A DNA stretch of 48,714 bases from an uncultured Spirochaetaceae bacterium. GTDB taxonomy: Bacteria > Spirochaetota > Spirochaetia > Treponematales > Treponemataceae. A program made the position numbers and the translations under genes. The stretch lies in the NCBI GenBank assembly GCA_902778325.1, contig CACYWZ010000014.1, positions 1 through 48,714 on the forward strand, given 5' to 3'. Positions within the stretch are counted from its first letter, which is position 1, and every line of letters starts with the position of its first letter. Below the pieces are notes generated by a model. That model saw only the letters and a list, made by a program, of their open reading frames with translations. It searched no databases and was not told where the DNA came from. Positions 8,028 to 15,760 of this stretch are shown one piece after another.

Positions 8028-8651
8028 ATGGAAGCATTTTTATTGACAGCAATCCCGCTTTTCAGCGCGGGCTACATATCAAAAAAGCGCACGGAAGAGC
8101 GCCTTGCCGCGTACTTTTCAGGGCTTGTAATCTCATCGCTTTTGTTCGTCGTGAGATTTTTCGTTTTTTTCTGTGAACAGCCACATTCCGCGTCGTTCCT
8201 AAAGAATTTTGTCGGCTTGTACTTGTTCCACACGCTTTTGCCAGTCGTTTTGTGCAGTGCGCTCTATTTCTTTTTTGCCCGCTTTTTCAAAAAAGGAGCC
8301 GCGCAAGAAAAAGCAGAGCAGTTCTTTTCTTTGATGCTCGGCTTTTACACAATTTTCCTTCCGTATAACGTTTTTGGCGAGAATAAGCTCTTCTCAGCGT
8401 TTGACCTTTTCGCTCTTCCAATCCTTTTTATAAGCCTCTTCTTTGCATTGCGGACGCTTCTAAAAAACGCGTCTGCAATAACACTCGCCCTCGCTTTCCT
8501 CCTTTCAGCCTTCCCCTCACTTTGTGAAACAATTGCATATTACTCTCCGTTCATGGGCTGTGTTTTGAGCGCTGTCTTCGTGCTTTTGACCGTCGCGCTT
8601 CTCTTCGTTCCGTTCTCAAAATTAGGCGCAAAAAAACAAATCGCACAGTAA
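8028..8651 (+). CDS. Small integral membrane protein of unknown function
   Basis: The open frame can begin with TTG at 7992, but the ATG at 8028 (MEAFLLTAIPL) gives a normal membrane-protein start and fits a leaderless mRNA. The 207-residue product is almost entirely hydrophobic, with about six or seven transmembrane segments separated by short Lys/Arg-rich loops (KKRTEERL, FKKGAAQEKAEQ). It ends KLGAKKQIAQ. I do not recognise a family. It is divergent from the Na/Pi transporter gene and is followed by a MITE-like repeat at 8668. Confidence 0.6.
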   Translation: MEAFLLTAIPLFSAGYISKKRTEERLAAYFSGLVISSLLFVVRFFVFFCEQPHSASFLKNFVGLYLFHTLLPVVLCSALYFFFARFFKKGAAQEKAEQFFSLMLGFYTIFLPYNVFGENKLFSAFDLFALPILFISLFFALRTLLKNASAITLALAFLLSAFPSLCETIAYYSPFMGCVLSAVFVLLTVALLFVPFSKLGAKKQIAQ

Positions 8652-8667
8652 AACATTTTTTGAAAAA

Positions 8668-8782
8668 GGGCTGTCCCAAAAGTATTGTCATGCTGAACTT
8701 GTTTTCAGCATCTACGCTGCATCTGTAGAGATTCCGAAACGAGTTCGGAATGACACTGAGCAACGAACTTATCGGACAGCCC
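8668..8782. mobile_element. MITE-like repeat, copy 1 (115 bp)
   Basis: The terminal inverted repeats are GGGCTGTCC (8668-8676) and GGACAGCCC (8774-8782), flanked by A- and T-runs. An inner inverted repeat ATTCCGAA/TTCGGAAT lies near 8731-8751. A shorter relative with about 40 identical internal bases lies at 40557-40651. There is no coding capacity; the minus-strand reading frame through it is a by-product. With its T-run it could also act as terminator for the gene ending at 8651. Confidence 0.75.
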
Positions 8783-9059
8783 ATTTTTTTTGTCAAAACT
8801 CGTCGACACACGCGAAATAAGCGCCTCTAGTTCATCTTTCAGTGGCTTGAAAGCCTCGTTCACACGATGTGCATTTAGAAAAAATATTTATAACAAGAAA
8901 ATTCGTAATAAAAACGAAAAAACTTTTGAAACAGCAGAAAAGCCGTTTGGAGAAATTGGAATTTTGTGGTTTTGTGCGATAAATTAAGGTTTTTCGAGCA
9001 AGAAAATCATATTGCCTTTTCTGTCTATCAATGTTTTTCGTTTGTTATCAAAAAATAAG
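8783..9059. other. Intergenic stretch without recognised content
   Basis: AT-rich sequence between the MITE-like element and the promoter of the sugar importer. I see no gene, RNA or repeat in it. Confidence 0.4.
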
Positions 9060-9088
9060 TTGACGGCTAAAAATTTTGGGTTTATTCT
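9060..9088 (+). promoter_or_regulatory. Promoter of the sugar ABC importer operon
   Basis: TTGACG (9060-9065), 17 bases, then TATTCT (9083-9088). The start codon is at 9128 with CGGAGGT just upstream. No operator palindrome is obvious. Confidence 0.6.
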
Positions 9089-9127
9089 AAAAATACAAGG
9101 ACAATATGAATTTCGGAGGTCTTTTTT

Positions 9128-10519
9128 ATGAAAAGATGTTTTAGAGTTGCAGCCGCACTTAGCGCGCTTGCACTTTCAGTTGGCTCATTTACAAGTTGTG
9201 GCGGAAAGAGCGAAAGCGCTTCTTCTGCCGCTGCTCCAAAAGCAGAGGAAAAATCAGAGAAAACGAATGAAATAAAGGCGGACGCTATTTCGACTGTCGG
9301 TCCTGACAGCGGAACGCACTTGGAGTTGTGGACTTTTGTCGACCTTCACAGTCAGCACTATGCGGCAATGCTTGAGCAGTGGAACAAAGAGCATCCTGAC
9401 AAGCAGATTCAGATTACGTTCACGACATATCCTTATGGCGATATGCACAACAAGCTCATTATGGCAAACCAGACTGGAACTGGCGCTCCTGATATTTGCG
9501 ATGTTGAAATCGGTCAGTTCCCGAACTTCACTCTCGGCAATGTTCAGTTTGTTGAGATGGACAAATATATTGAGCCATACAAGGACAATGTTGTTCAGTC
9601 ACGTCTCGACATTTACGGAAAGGACGGAAAGCACTACGGTATTCCGTTCCATGTCGGTGCGACTGTCATGTATTACAACGATGAGCTTTTGTCAAAATAT
9701 GGTATCGATTACAAGACAATCAAGACTTGGGACGACTTTGAAAAGGCGGGCTTGAAGTTGAAAGAGGCTTCAAACGGCGAGGTCATGATGACTGGCGCTG
9801 ACACAGGCGGAACTGACTGGCTTTGGCTTTCAATGGCAGAAAACAAGCAGGATTGGACTGACGCAAACGGCAAGGCAAATGTTTGCATTAACGGCGTTAG
9901 CGATATGATTAAAATGCAGCAGAGATGGGTCAACGAGGGCATCGCGACACCGACTGCCGGCGGACAGATTGATACAGAAGCAGGTTATGCTTGTGTCGGC
10001 GACGGTAAAATCGCAGCGTTCCCGAAGGCGCTCTGGTACATGAGCCGCTTCTTGAACTATATGCCTGAGCAGAGCGGAAAGTGGGCAATCGCTCCTTGTC
10101 CTGTCTACAAAGAGGGACAGCCTCGTTCTGTTGGTATTGGCGGTACTGGTACAGTTGTTTCTTTGCAGTCAAAGCATCAGGAACTTGCCGCAGAGTTCAT
10201 CGTTTATGCAAAACTTTCTCTTGAGGGCGAAAAGCGCATTTGGGAAGTTTTGGGATTTGACCCTGTAAACACTGATATGTGGCAGGACACAAGTCTTACA
10301 CACGACCCTTCAAACAAATATGTTGCATACTTCCGCACAAATCCTTTTGATGTCTTGAACGTTATCAAAGACGAAATTGGCGGTATCAAGTGCGTTCCTA
10401 TTTCTTCAGCAATCAACGAGCAGATTAACCTCAATGTTTTGAACAACTGTCTTGAAAGCGGTGCTGATGTTGATGAGGAGCTTAGTACTGCACAGGGCGA
10501 AATTGACCTTGAGCAATAA
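9128..10519 (+). CDS. Sugar ABC transporter substrate-binding lipoprotein (family 1)
   Basis: This 463-residue protein has a lipobox FTSC, with lipidation expected at Cys24, followed by a Ser/Ala/Lys/Glu linker. The mature domain has the family-1 extracellular solute-binding pattern (LELWTFVDLHSQHY, EQWNKEHPD, NQTGTGAPDICDVEIGQF, GKHYGIPFHVGATVMYYNDEL, WALWYMSRF-like segment near 10030). It should capture an oligosaccharide or sugar at the membrane surface and hand it to the two permeases encoded next. No ATPase gene is in the operon, so a shared MsmK-type ATPase elsewhere is likely. The sugar cannot be deduced. Confidence 0.9.
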   Translation: MKRCFRVAAALSALALSVGSFTSCGGKSESASSAAAPKAEEKSEKTNEIKADAISTVGPDSGTHLELWTFVDLHSQHYAAMLEQWNKEHPDKQIQITFTTYPYGDMHNKLIMANQTGTGAPDICDVEIGQFPNFTLGNVQFVEMDKYIEPYKDNVVQSRLDIYGKDGKHYGIPFHVGATVMYYNDELLSKYGIDYKTIKTWDDFEKAGLKLKEASNGEVMMTGADTGGTDWLWLSMAENKQDWTDANGKANVCINGVSDMIKMQQRWVNEGIATPTAGGQIDTEAGYACVGDGKIAAFPKALWYMSRFLNYMPEQSGKWAIAPCPVYKEGQPRSVGIGGTGTVVSLQSKHQELAAEFIVYAKLSLEGEKRIWEVLGFDPVNTDMWQDTSLTHDPSNKYVAYFRTNPFDVLNVIKDEIGGIKCVPISSAINEQINLNVLNNCLESGADVDEELSTAQGEIDLEQ

Positions 10520-10561
10520 CCTGTAAAAACGGTTTTTGCAAAAGAAAAATCGCCTATAAAA

Positions 10562-10600
10562 CTTTCCGCGCCCTTTTCTTTTTGGACAGAGCGCGGAAAG
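10562..10600 (+). promoter_or_regulatory. Perfect 10-bp stem-loop between binding-protein and permease genes
   Basis: CTTTCCGCGC (10562-10571) pairs completely with GCGCGGAAAG (10591-10600) around a 19-base loop. No T-run follows, so it is not a standard terminator. Its place between a binding-protein gene and its permeases suggests an mRNA-stabilising or partial-termination element that raises binding protein over permease, as in malE-malF. Confidence 0.7.
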
Positions 10601-10616
10601 ATTTCAAAAGGGGGAA

Positions 10617-11522
10617 ATGATGAAACAAAAGGGCATAAAAGGCTTCTTGTATAACTATAAGGTTGCTCCGTATATTTTCGTGCTTCCGTTTGTGCTGACG
10701 TTTTCGATATTCTGGCTTTACCCGTTCGTGAGCGCGGTCTTGATGAGTTTTCAGAACATCTTGCCAGGGGAGACAAAATGGATTGGGCTTGGTAATTACA
10801 CAAAGCTCCTAAAAGACAAAACTTTCTATATTGCAGTTAAAAACAGTTTCCTTTACACAATAATAACTTGTGCGCTGCTTATTCCGATTCCAATGTTTTT
10901 GGCGACTGTGATGAACAGTTTGTTCATGAAGTTCAAAACTACCTATAAAGCAATTTTGTACATTCCTGCTCTTACATCTGTCGTTGTTGCAGGCACAGTA
11001 TTCGGTCTTATGTTCAGCGAGCTTGACGGCTCGACGATGAACCAGATTATGCACTTTTTCGGAAAGCCTTCTGTGAAGTGGCTCAAAATGTATCCGACGG
11101 GCTGGTTTGCTATGATTACGCTGTGCTGCTGGAGATGGACGGGCGTCAATATGCTCTATTTCCTTTCGGGACTGCAGGGCATTGACAACTCGCTTTATGA
11201 GTCTGCGGACATTGACGGCGCGACGAAGTGGCAGAAGTTCACGAAGATTACGCTTCCGCTTTTGAAGCCGACTTCCATTTTCGTTCTGACAATCAGCATT
11301 TACGCAGGTCTTGCGATGTTCCTCGAAAGTTATATGATGTGGGGCGGAAACGGCTCTCCGCGTAACATTGGTTTGACAATCGTCGGCTATTTGTACCGAC
11401 GCGGCATTGAGAAAAACCAGATGGGATATGCAAGCGCTGTCGGTTTGGTGCTTCTTGTCATTGCGCTTGTGATTAACGCAGTTCAGCTCGTGATGAACGG
11501 CACGTTCAAAAAGGAGAAATAA
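10617..11522 (+). CDS. Sugar ABC transporter permease (MalF/UgpA type)
   Basis: The ATG at about 10619 (MMKQKG or MKQKG) follows AAAGGGGGAAATG, giving about 301 residues. Six transmembrane segments are visible. The conserved EAA loop appears as ESADIDGATKWQKFTKITLPLLKP (written here as part of 11199-11270), which docks the ATPase. Permeases of this type form the channel with the second permease encoded directly after. The next gene starts at once after the stop (TAAATG), so the pair is translationally coupled. Confidence 0.9.
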   Translation: MMKQKGIKGFLYNYKVAPYIFVLPFVLTFSIFWLYPFVSAVLMSFQNILPGETKWIGLGNYTKLLKDKTFYIAVKNSFLYTIITCALLIPIPMFLATVMNSLFMKFKTTYKAILYIPALTSVVVAGTVFGLMFSELDGSTMNQIMHFFGKPSVKWLKMYPTGWFAMITLCCWRWTGVNMLYFLSGLQGIDNSLYESADIDGATKWQKFTKITLPLLKPTSIFVLTISIYAGLAMFLESYMMWGGNGSPRNIGLTIVGYLYRRGIEKNQMGYASAVGLVLLVIALVINAVQLVMNGTFKKEK

Positions 11523-12422
11523 ATGGAAGGCAAAGCATTAAAATATCACAGCATGCGCACGCAAAGCATTCTGCTTTCGGCTGGCGCACTGGCTCTTTTT
11601 ACCGTTATTGCGCTGCTCGTTCTTTATCCGCTCATTGCGCTGTTTTTGGCATCTTTCAGACCAGGACAAGAGCTTATCCGCTACGGTCTTAACATAAATC
11701 CTGACCCGAAAGGGCTTACGCTCAGCAACTACATTTATCTGTTCACACAAAAAGCCGTGAAAGACGGCGAATGGGTAAAAATCCCGCATAAATATTTTAT
11801 GTGGTACAAGAACAGCCTTTTTTTGACATCGCTTTCGGTGTGTTTCACGCTGTTTTTCTGCTATCTTGTCGCGTACGGGCTTTCAATGTATGACTTCAAG
11901 CTCAAGAACACGCTGTTTTTCATCGTTATTGCGACGATGATGGTTCCAGGCGTCATCCTCATGCTCCCGCTGTATCAGGAAATCATTGCGATGAAGCTGA
12001 TAAACACGACGCCGGGCGTGCTTTTGCCGGGAATTTGCGGTGCTTCCACGATATTCTTTTTCAGACAGTTTATGATTGGACTGCCGAAGGAGCTTCTTGA
12101 CGCCGGGCGCATTGACGGCGCTGACGAATACCGCATTTGCTTCACGATTATGATGCCGCTTGCGAAGCCTGCGTTCGCGGCAATGGCGATTTTGAGCGCG
12201 ATGGGAGCATGGAACGATATGCTTTGGCCAATGCTCGTTTATCGCGATGCCGGAAAGTTCACTCTGCCGATTGGACTTAACACACTTTTGACGCCATACG
12301 GAAACAATTACGACTTGCTTATCGCTGGCTCTTGCTTTTCTGTTGTGCCTCTTTTGATTGTGTTCTTCGCGTTCCAGCGCTACTTCATCAGCGGAATGAC
12401 TGCTGGTGCTGTCAAAGGCTAA
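11523..12422 (+). CDS. Sugar ABC transporter permease (MalG/UgpE type)
   Basis: The 299-residue protein has six hydrophobic segments and a C-terminal half with the EAA signature LLDAGRIDGADEYRICFTIM, then LAKPAFAAMAILSAMGAWND, and an end RYFISGMTAGAVKG typical of MalG-like subunits. AGGAG stands before the ATG inside the end of the upstream gene. It pairs with the preceding permease to form the membrane channel of the importer. It is the last gene of the operon; a terminator hairpin follows at 12455. Confidence 0.9.
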   Translation: MEGKALKYHSMRTQSILLSAGALALFTVIALLVLYPLIALFLASFRPGQELIRYGLNINPDPKGLTLSNYIYLFTQKAVKDGEWVKIPHKYFMWYKNSLFLTSLSVCFTLFFCYLVAYGLSMYDFKLKNTLFFIVIATMMVPGVILMLPLYQEIIAMKLINTTPGVLLPGICGASTIFFFRQFMIGLPKELLDAGRIDGADEYRICFTIMMPLAKPAFAAMAILSAMGAWNDMLWPMLVYRDAGKFTLPIGLNTLLTPYGNNYDLLIAGSCFSVVPLLIVFFAFQRYFISGMTAGAVKG

Positions 12423-12454
12423 TGGCTATAATTTAGCACTTCTTCATAACTCTT

Positions 12455-12500
12455 TCCCGCGATTGACACAGTTTGTGCTTTTCGCGGGATTCTTTTTTTT
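12455..12500 (+). terminator. Terminator of the sugar importer operon
   Basis: TCCCGCG (12455-12461) pairs with CGCGGGA (12483-12489), followed by TTC and T8. It is the standard intrinsic terminator form. Confidence 0.85.
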
Positions 12501-12517
12501 GTGCTGACAGAGCAAAA

Positions 12518-12727
12518 GCAGATGATTATGAAGTAAAAGCATGTGATTTTGGAATAAAAGCAATTGATTATGAAACAAAAGCAAGTGATTATGAAGCAAA
12601 AGCATGTGATTATGAAGCAAAAGAAAATGATTATGAAACAAAAGAAAGTGATTATGAAACAAAAGTAAATGATTATGAAACAAAAGAAAGTGATTTTAGA
12701 GAAAAAGAAAATGATTATGGAGAAAAA
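12518..12727. repeat. Tandem array B: ten exact 21-bp units
   Basis: Ten units of exactly 21 bp start at 12518, 12539, 12560 and so on to 12707. The consensus is G-N-A-N-N-T, then GATTATGAAACAAAA. Because 21 is a multiple of three, the array is open in a plus-strand frame (heptads such as ACDYEAK and ENDYETK), which would start at a GTG inside the terminator at 12473. There is no ribosome-binding site and most changes between units alter residues, so I treat it as non-coding. It lies between the operon terminator and the fba terminator. Confidence 0.85.
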
Positions 12728-12774
12728 TCAAGATATGGACGTTAATTCTTTTTTCAAAGATGTGATTAATCAAT

Positions 12775-12823
12775 AAAAAACGCCCTGCTACTTTGCTTTT
12801 GGCATTTCGCAAGGGCGTTTTTT
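12775..12823. terminator. Bidirectional terminator, mainly for fba
   Basis: CGCCCT (12781-12786) pairs with AGGGCG (12812-12817). The stem is flanked by A6 on the left and T6 on the right, so it works on either strand. It lies just beyond the minus-strand stop of fba. Confidence 0.75.
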
Positions 12824-12848
12824 ATGCTTTAACTAGCAAATCTTAATC

Positions 12849-13847
12849 CTAGTCCAATGCGTGTCCAGCTGAACCGAGAACTTCGATGTTCTTGTGCATG
12901 TACATCTTCTTGAGCTCATCGCGAGCTGGTGAGAGGTACTGACGTGGGTCGAAGTCGCCTGGGTGCTCAGCGAGGTGGCGGCGGATTGCAGCAGTCATTG
13001 CCAAGCGTCCGTCTGAGTCGATGTTGATTTTGCAAACAGCAGACTTTGCAGCCTTTCGGAGCTGCTCTTCTGGGATACCAACAGAATCAGGAATCTTTCC
13101 GCCGTACTGCTCGATGATGCGAACATATTCAACAGGAACAGATGATGAACCGTGAAGAACGATTGGGAATCCAGGAAGCTCCTTCTCGATAGCCTCAAGA
13201 ACGTTGAAAGCCAATGGCGGCGGAATAAGAACACCGTCAGCTGTGCGTGTGCACTGCTGTGGAGTGAACTTGCAGCGTCCGTGTGAAGTTCCGATTGAGA
13301 TTGCAAGAGAATCACAACCAGTCTTTGATGTGAAGTCTACAACTTCCTCTGGCTTTGTGTACTTTGACTCTTCTGCAGAAACTTCATCTTCAACGCCACC
13401 AAGAACGCCGAGCTCTGCCTCAACAGTTACGTCGAACTGGTGAGCATAGTCTACGACTTTCTTTGTAAGAGCAACGTTCTCATCATATGGAAGTGATGAG
13501 CCGTCAATCATGACTGAAGAGAAGCCATTGTCGATACAATCCTTTGCAACCTCAAAGTTTGGACCGTGGTCAAGGTGAAGAACGATTGGAATATCGCAGC
13601 CCAACTCGTGAGCGTACTCAACAGCACCGCGAGCCATGTTGCGGAGAATAGCTCCGTTTGCATAAGCACGAGCACCCTTTGAAACCTGAAGGATAACAGG
13701 AGACTTTGTCTCTACTGCAGCCTGAATGATAGCCTGCATCTGCTCCATATTATTGAAGTTATACGCAGGAATTGCGTATCCGCCTTTGATTGCCTTTGCG
13801 AACAAATCTCTTGTGTTCACAAGACCCAGCTCTTTGTAACTAACCAT
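12849..13847 (-). CDS. fba: Class II fructose-bisphosphate aldolase
   Basis: This enzyme splits fructose 1,6-bisphosphate into two triose phosphates, using zinc, in glycolysis. The start is placed at ATG 13845-13847 (MVSYKELGLVNTRDLF), preceded by TAAGGGGA; the open frame extends 29 codons further but that extension is hydrophobic and covers the promoter. The product has 332 residues. Visible signatures are IPAYNFNNMEQ, the zinc ligands in LHLDHG, SVMIDGSSLPYDEN, GGVEDE, and the C-terminal FPIVLHGSSSVP. Codon use is that of a highly expressed gene. It is divergent from the flaA pair, a neighbourhood I recall from other treponemes. Confidence 0.95.
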   Translation of the reverse strand: MVSYKELGLVNTRDLFAKAIKGGYAIPAYNFNNMEQMQAIIQAAVETKSPVILQVSKGARAYANGAILRNMARGAVEYAHELGCDIPIVLHLDHGPNFEVAKDCIDNGFSSVMIDGSSLPYDENVALTKKVVDYAHQFDVTVEAELGVLGGVEDEVSAEESKYTKPEEVVDFTSKTGCDSLAISIGTSHGRCKFTPQQCTRTADGVLIPPPLAFNVLEAIEKELPGFPIVLHGSSSVPVEYVRIIEQYGGKIPDSVGIPEEQLRKAAKSAVCKINIDSDGRLAMTAAIRRHLAEHPGDFDPRQYLSPARDELKKMYMHKNIEVLGSAGHALD

Positions 13848-13878
13848 TGCTGTCCCCTTAGATAAGTAATTATTGATA

Positions 13879-13907
13879 ATGCTACAACGATAGATTAAGA
13901 AAATCAA
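13879..13907 (-). promoter_or_regulatory. Candidate fba promoter
   Basis: On the minus strand TTGATT (13902-13907), 17 bases, then TAGCAT (13879-13884), about 30 bases upstream of the chosen start. Both boxes are imperfect. Confidence 0.4.
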
Positions 13908-13940
13908 GAGCACATAGACGATAAAAAATCTCAAAAGAGT

Positions 13941-13969
13941 TTGACAAAGACGACTCAGAGAAATATAAT
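13941..13969 (+). promoter_or_regulatory. Perfect-consensus sigma-70 promoter of the flaA pair
   Basis: TTGACA (13941-13946), exactly 17 bases, then TATAAT (13964-13969). Both boxes match the consensus fully. Transcription should start near 13976, leaving a leader of about 85 bases. The leader carries a small stem GCACTA/TAGTGC (14028-14040) and AAGGAG before the ATG at 14061. Confidence 0.85.
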
Positions 13970-14060
13970 TAGAAATATATTACAGTTATGCTATTTATGC
14001 CGATAACTTATAGGAGTATGTTAACGGGCACTAATAGTGCGATAGTTCAAGGAGTTTTGA

Positions 14061-14795
14061 ATGAAAAAGGGCGTAGTGTTCTCAGTGAGTCTTGCTCTCG
14101 TGCTTGCGTTCTGCGTTCCAGCATTTGCACAGCCAAATGTGAAAAGCGTAGAAACAATCAGTATCGATGATTTTGATACTGAGAAAGAGTTTGCTTGGAA
14201 GGTTCAGGCAAGTCGTTTTGTTGCAGATGGATTCCCAAAGCAGCAGTATGTAGAAGCAATTCCGAATGCTTTGCGTGCAATTTATGAAAAAGAAGAGCCT
14301 GCAAAAGTTTTGGGTGTTAATATCAGCTATAACCGAAAAGGTGAAAACTGGTTTGAGATTTTCCCATCAAAAGCTGGTGAAAATGGTGAATCTGCTGCGT
14401 ATGAGATTCCTTTCAAGGGTCTTGTAGATCATGTTGATTTCTGGGTCTGGGGTGCAAACTATAAATATAAGCTCGAAATGATGGTTCGAGATGTTTATGG
14501 TATTGTTTATGTTCTTCCAGTTTGTCAGCTTAATTTCAATGGCTGGAAAAATGTTGTTGTTAATATTCCAAAAACAATTCATCAGACAGCACGTCTTCGC
14601 ACAGCTCCAAGTTCAATGAAGTTTGTTGGATTCAGAGTTCGCACAGATCCTGATGAATATGTAGATGATTTTAATATCTTCTTTGACCAGCTTCAGTATA
14701 CAACTCATGTGTTGTCAAATATTTACGATGGATTTGACTTGAATCACTTCAGTTTTGAAGAGAGTTCATCAAATACTTCAGAGGAAGGTAAATAA
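14061..14795 (+). CDS. FlaA-type flagellar filament outer-layer protein
   Basis: This 244-residue protein has a signal peptide ending VPAFAQP, so it is exported to the periplasm, where treponeme flagella lie. The body matches the FlaA family: a start like SIDDFDTEKEFAWKVQASRF, the FWVWGANYKYKLEMMVRDVYG strand pattern, LNFNGWKNVVVNIP, and FVGFRVRTDP near the end. FlaA proteins sheath the FlaB filament core. It is driven by a consensus promoter, in keeping with an abundant structural protein. The stop and the next start share one base (TAATG), so this gene and the next are co-translated. Which FlaA subtype it is cannot be settled here. Confidence 0.85.
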   Translation: MKKGVVFSVSLALVLAFCVPAFAQPNVKSVETISIDDFDTEKEFAWKVQASRFVADGFPKQQYVEAIPNALRAIYEKEEPAKVLGVNISYNRKGENWFEIFPSKAGENGESAAYEIPFKGLVDHVDFWVWGANYKYKLEMMVRDVYGIVYVLPVCQLNFNGWKNVVVNIPKTIHQTARLRTAPSSMKFVGFRVRTDPDEYVDDFNIFFDQLQYTTHVLSNIYDGFDLNHFSFEESSSNTSEEGK

Positions 14796-15535
14796 TGAAA
14801 AAGATAGCATTTCTTGCAATTGCATTCCTTGCAGCAGGCGCTTTGATTGCGCAGGAACAGAGTTCTTCTAGAGAATCATCAAGCTTGAGTGATCCAGATC
14901 CATCAATCATTGGAAATGAATCTGCAAGTCAGGCACTTCGTGAAGTATCTGTTGACCGTTTTGAGAGAGAAGGTTCATGGACTGTTCACATTTCTCCAGA
15001 TTATGGTGTTATTACAGGTCGTCTTTTCGATGGTGCTCCAGATGAAAAAGAGCCTTTGGATGATGCAGATAATAAGGAAGCTGAGGATACTAAAGTTCTT
15101 GGCTTGAAAGTTGAGTTCTTCAAGCGTGGTGTTAATTCTTTCTATATCCGCTCAATGCGCCCAATCCCTATTGAAGGTGTTACAAAGACAGTTTCTGTTT
15201 GGATTGCTGGACGTAATCAGAACCATACATTGACTTTGTTGCTTCAGGATTATTTCGGAAACAACTTCGAGCTTTATGTAGGAAATCTTGCTTTCAGTGG
15301 ATGGAAAAAACTTACTGTTGCTATTCCACCAACTCCTGATGGAGTGCACGGAATTATTCAGACAAGTGCATATAACGGAGACCGACCAGGTGTTCGCATT
15401 CTTGGATTCCGTGTAGACTGCGACCCAATGGCAGCTCGTGGTTCATATTATATGTATCTTGATGATATGCGTGCTGTTACAGATCTCTATGATATGGAGA
15501 ATCGTGACGAAGACGATCCAAAAGACAACTGGTAA
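14795..15535 (+). CDS. FlaA-type flagellar sheath protein, second paralogue
   Basis: This 246-residue protein has a signal peptide ending ALIAQEQ and a Ser-rich linker. It shares the layout of its upstream neighbour: VDRFEREGSWTVHIS, VSVWIAGRNQNHTLTLLLQDYFG, LAFSGWKKLTVAIPP, and ILGFRVDCDP. The C-terminus is acidic (MENRDEDDPKDNW). It is a diverged tandem duplicate within the FlaA family, probably assembled into the same periplasmic filament sheath. It is the last gene before a strong terminator. Confidence 0.85.
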   Translation: MKKIAFLAIAFLAAGALIAQEQSSSRESSSLSDPDPSIIGNESASQALREVSVDRFEREGSWTVHISPDYGVITGRLFDGAPDEKEPLDDADNKEAEDTKVLGLKVEFFKRGVNSFYIRSMRPIPIEGVTKTVSVWIAGRNQNHTLTLLLQDYFGNNFELYVGNLAFSGWKKLTVAIPPTPDGVHGIIQTSAYNGDRPGVRILGFRVDCDPMAARGSYYMYLDDMRAVTDLYDMENRDEDDPKDNW

Positions 15536-15550
15536 TTTGGTTTGTTGAAT

Positions 15551-15585
15551 AAAAAGACCTTACATATTATGTAGGGTCTTTTTTA
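15551..15585 (+). terminator. Terminator after the flaA pair
   Basis: AAAAAGACC (15551-15559) pairs with GGTCTTTTT (15575-15583), with an ACAT/ATGT inner stem and a T-run. It separates the flaA pair from the division cluster. Confidence 0.85.
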
Positions 15586-15668
15586 TTGGTAAAATGAGTA
15601 TTATTTACTGTGCAATATGTTGATACTGTGCGATAAATTTATAGGAGAGAATTTTATTTTTTTATGCG

Positions 15669-15696
15669 TTGACATAAAATTTTTTCTGATTAAAAT
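15669..15696 (+). promoter_or_regulatory. Promoter of the division cluster
   Basis: TTGACA (15669-15674), 16 bases, then TAAAAT (15691-15696), in very AT-rich sequence about 65 bases before the rsmH start. No mraZ gene or mraZ-type operator repeats precede rsmH here. Confidence 0.6.
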
Positions 15697-15760
15697 AATT
15701 AAAAAATTGATATTTTTTCGATTTTATATAAACTTTGAATTAGTTGCTGGATGGTAAAAA

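Noticed and set aside
8551-8811. Minus-strand protein frame through the MITE-like element (VIPNSFRNL type)
   Set aside because: It is a by-product of the repeat sequence and overlaps the end of a plus-strand gene; no start signals.
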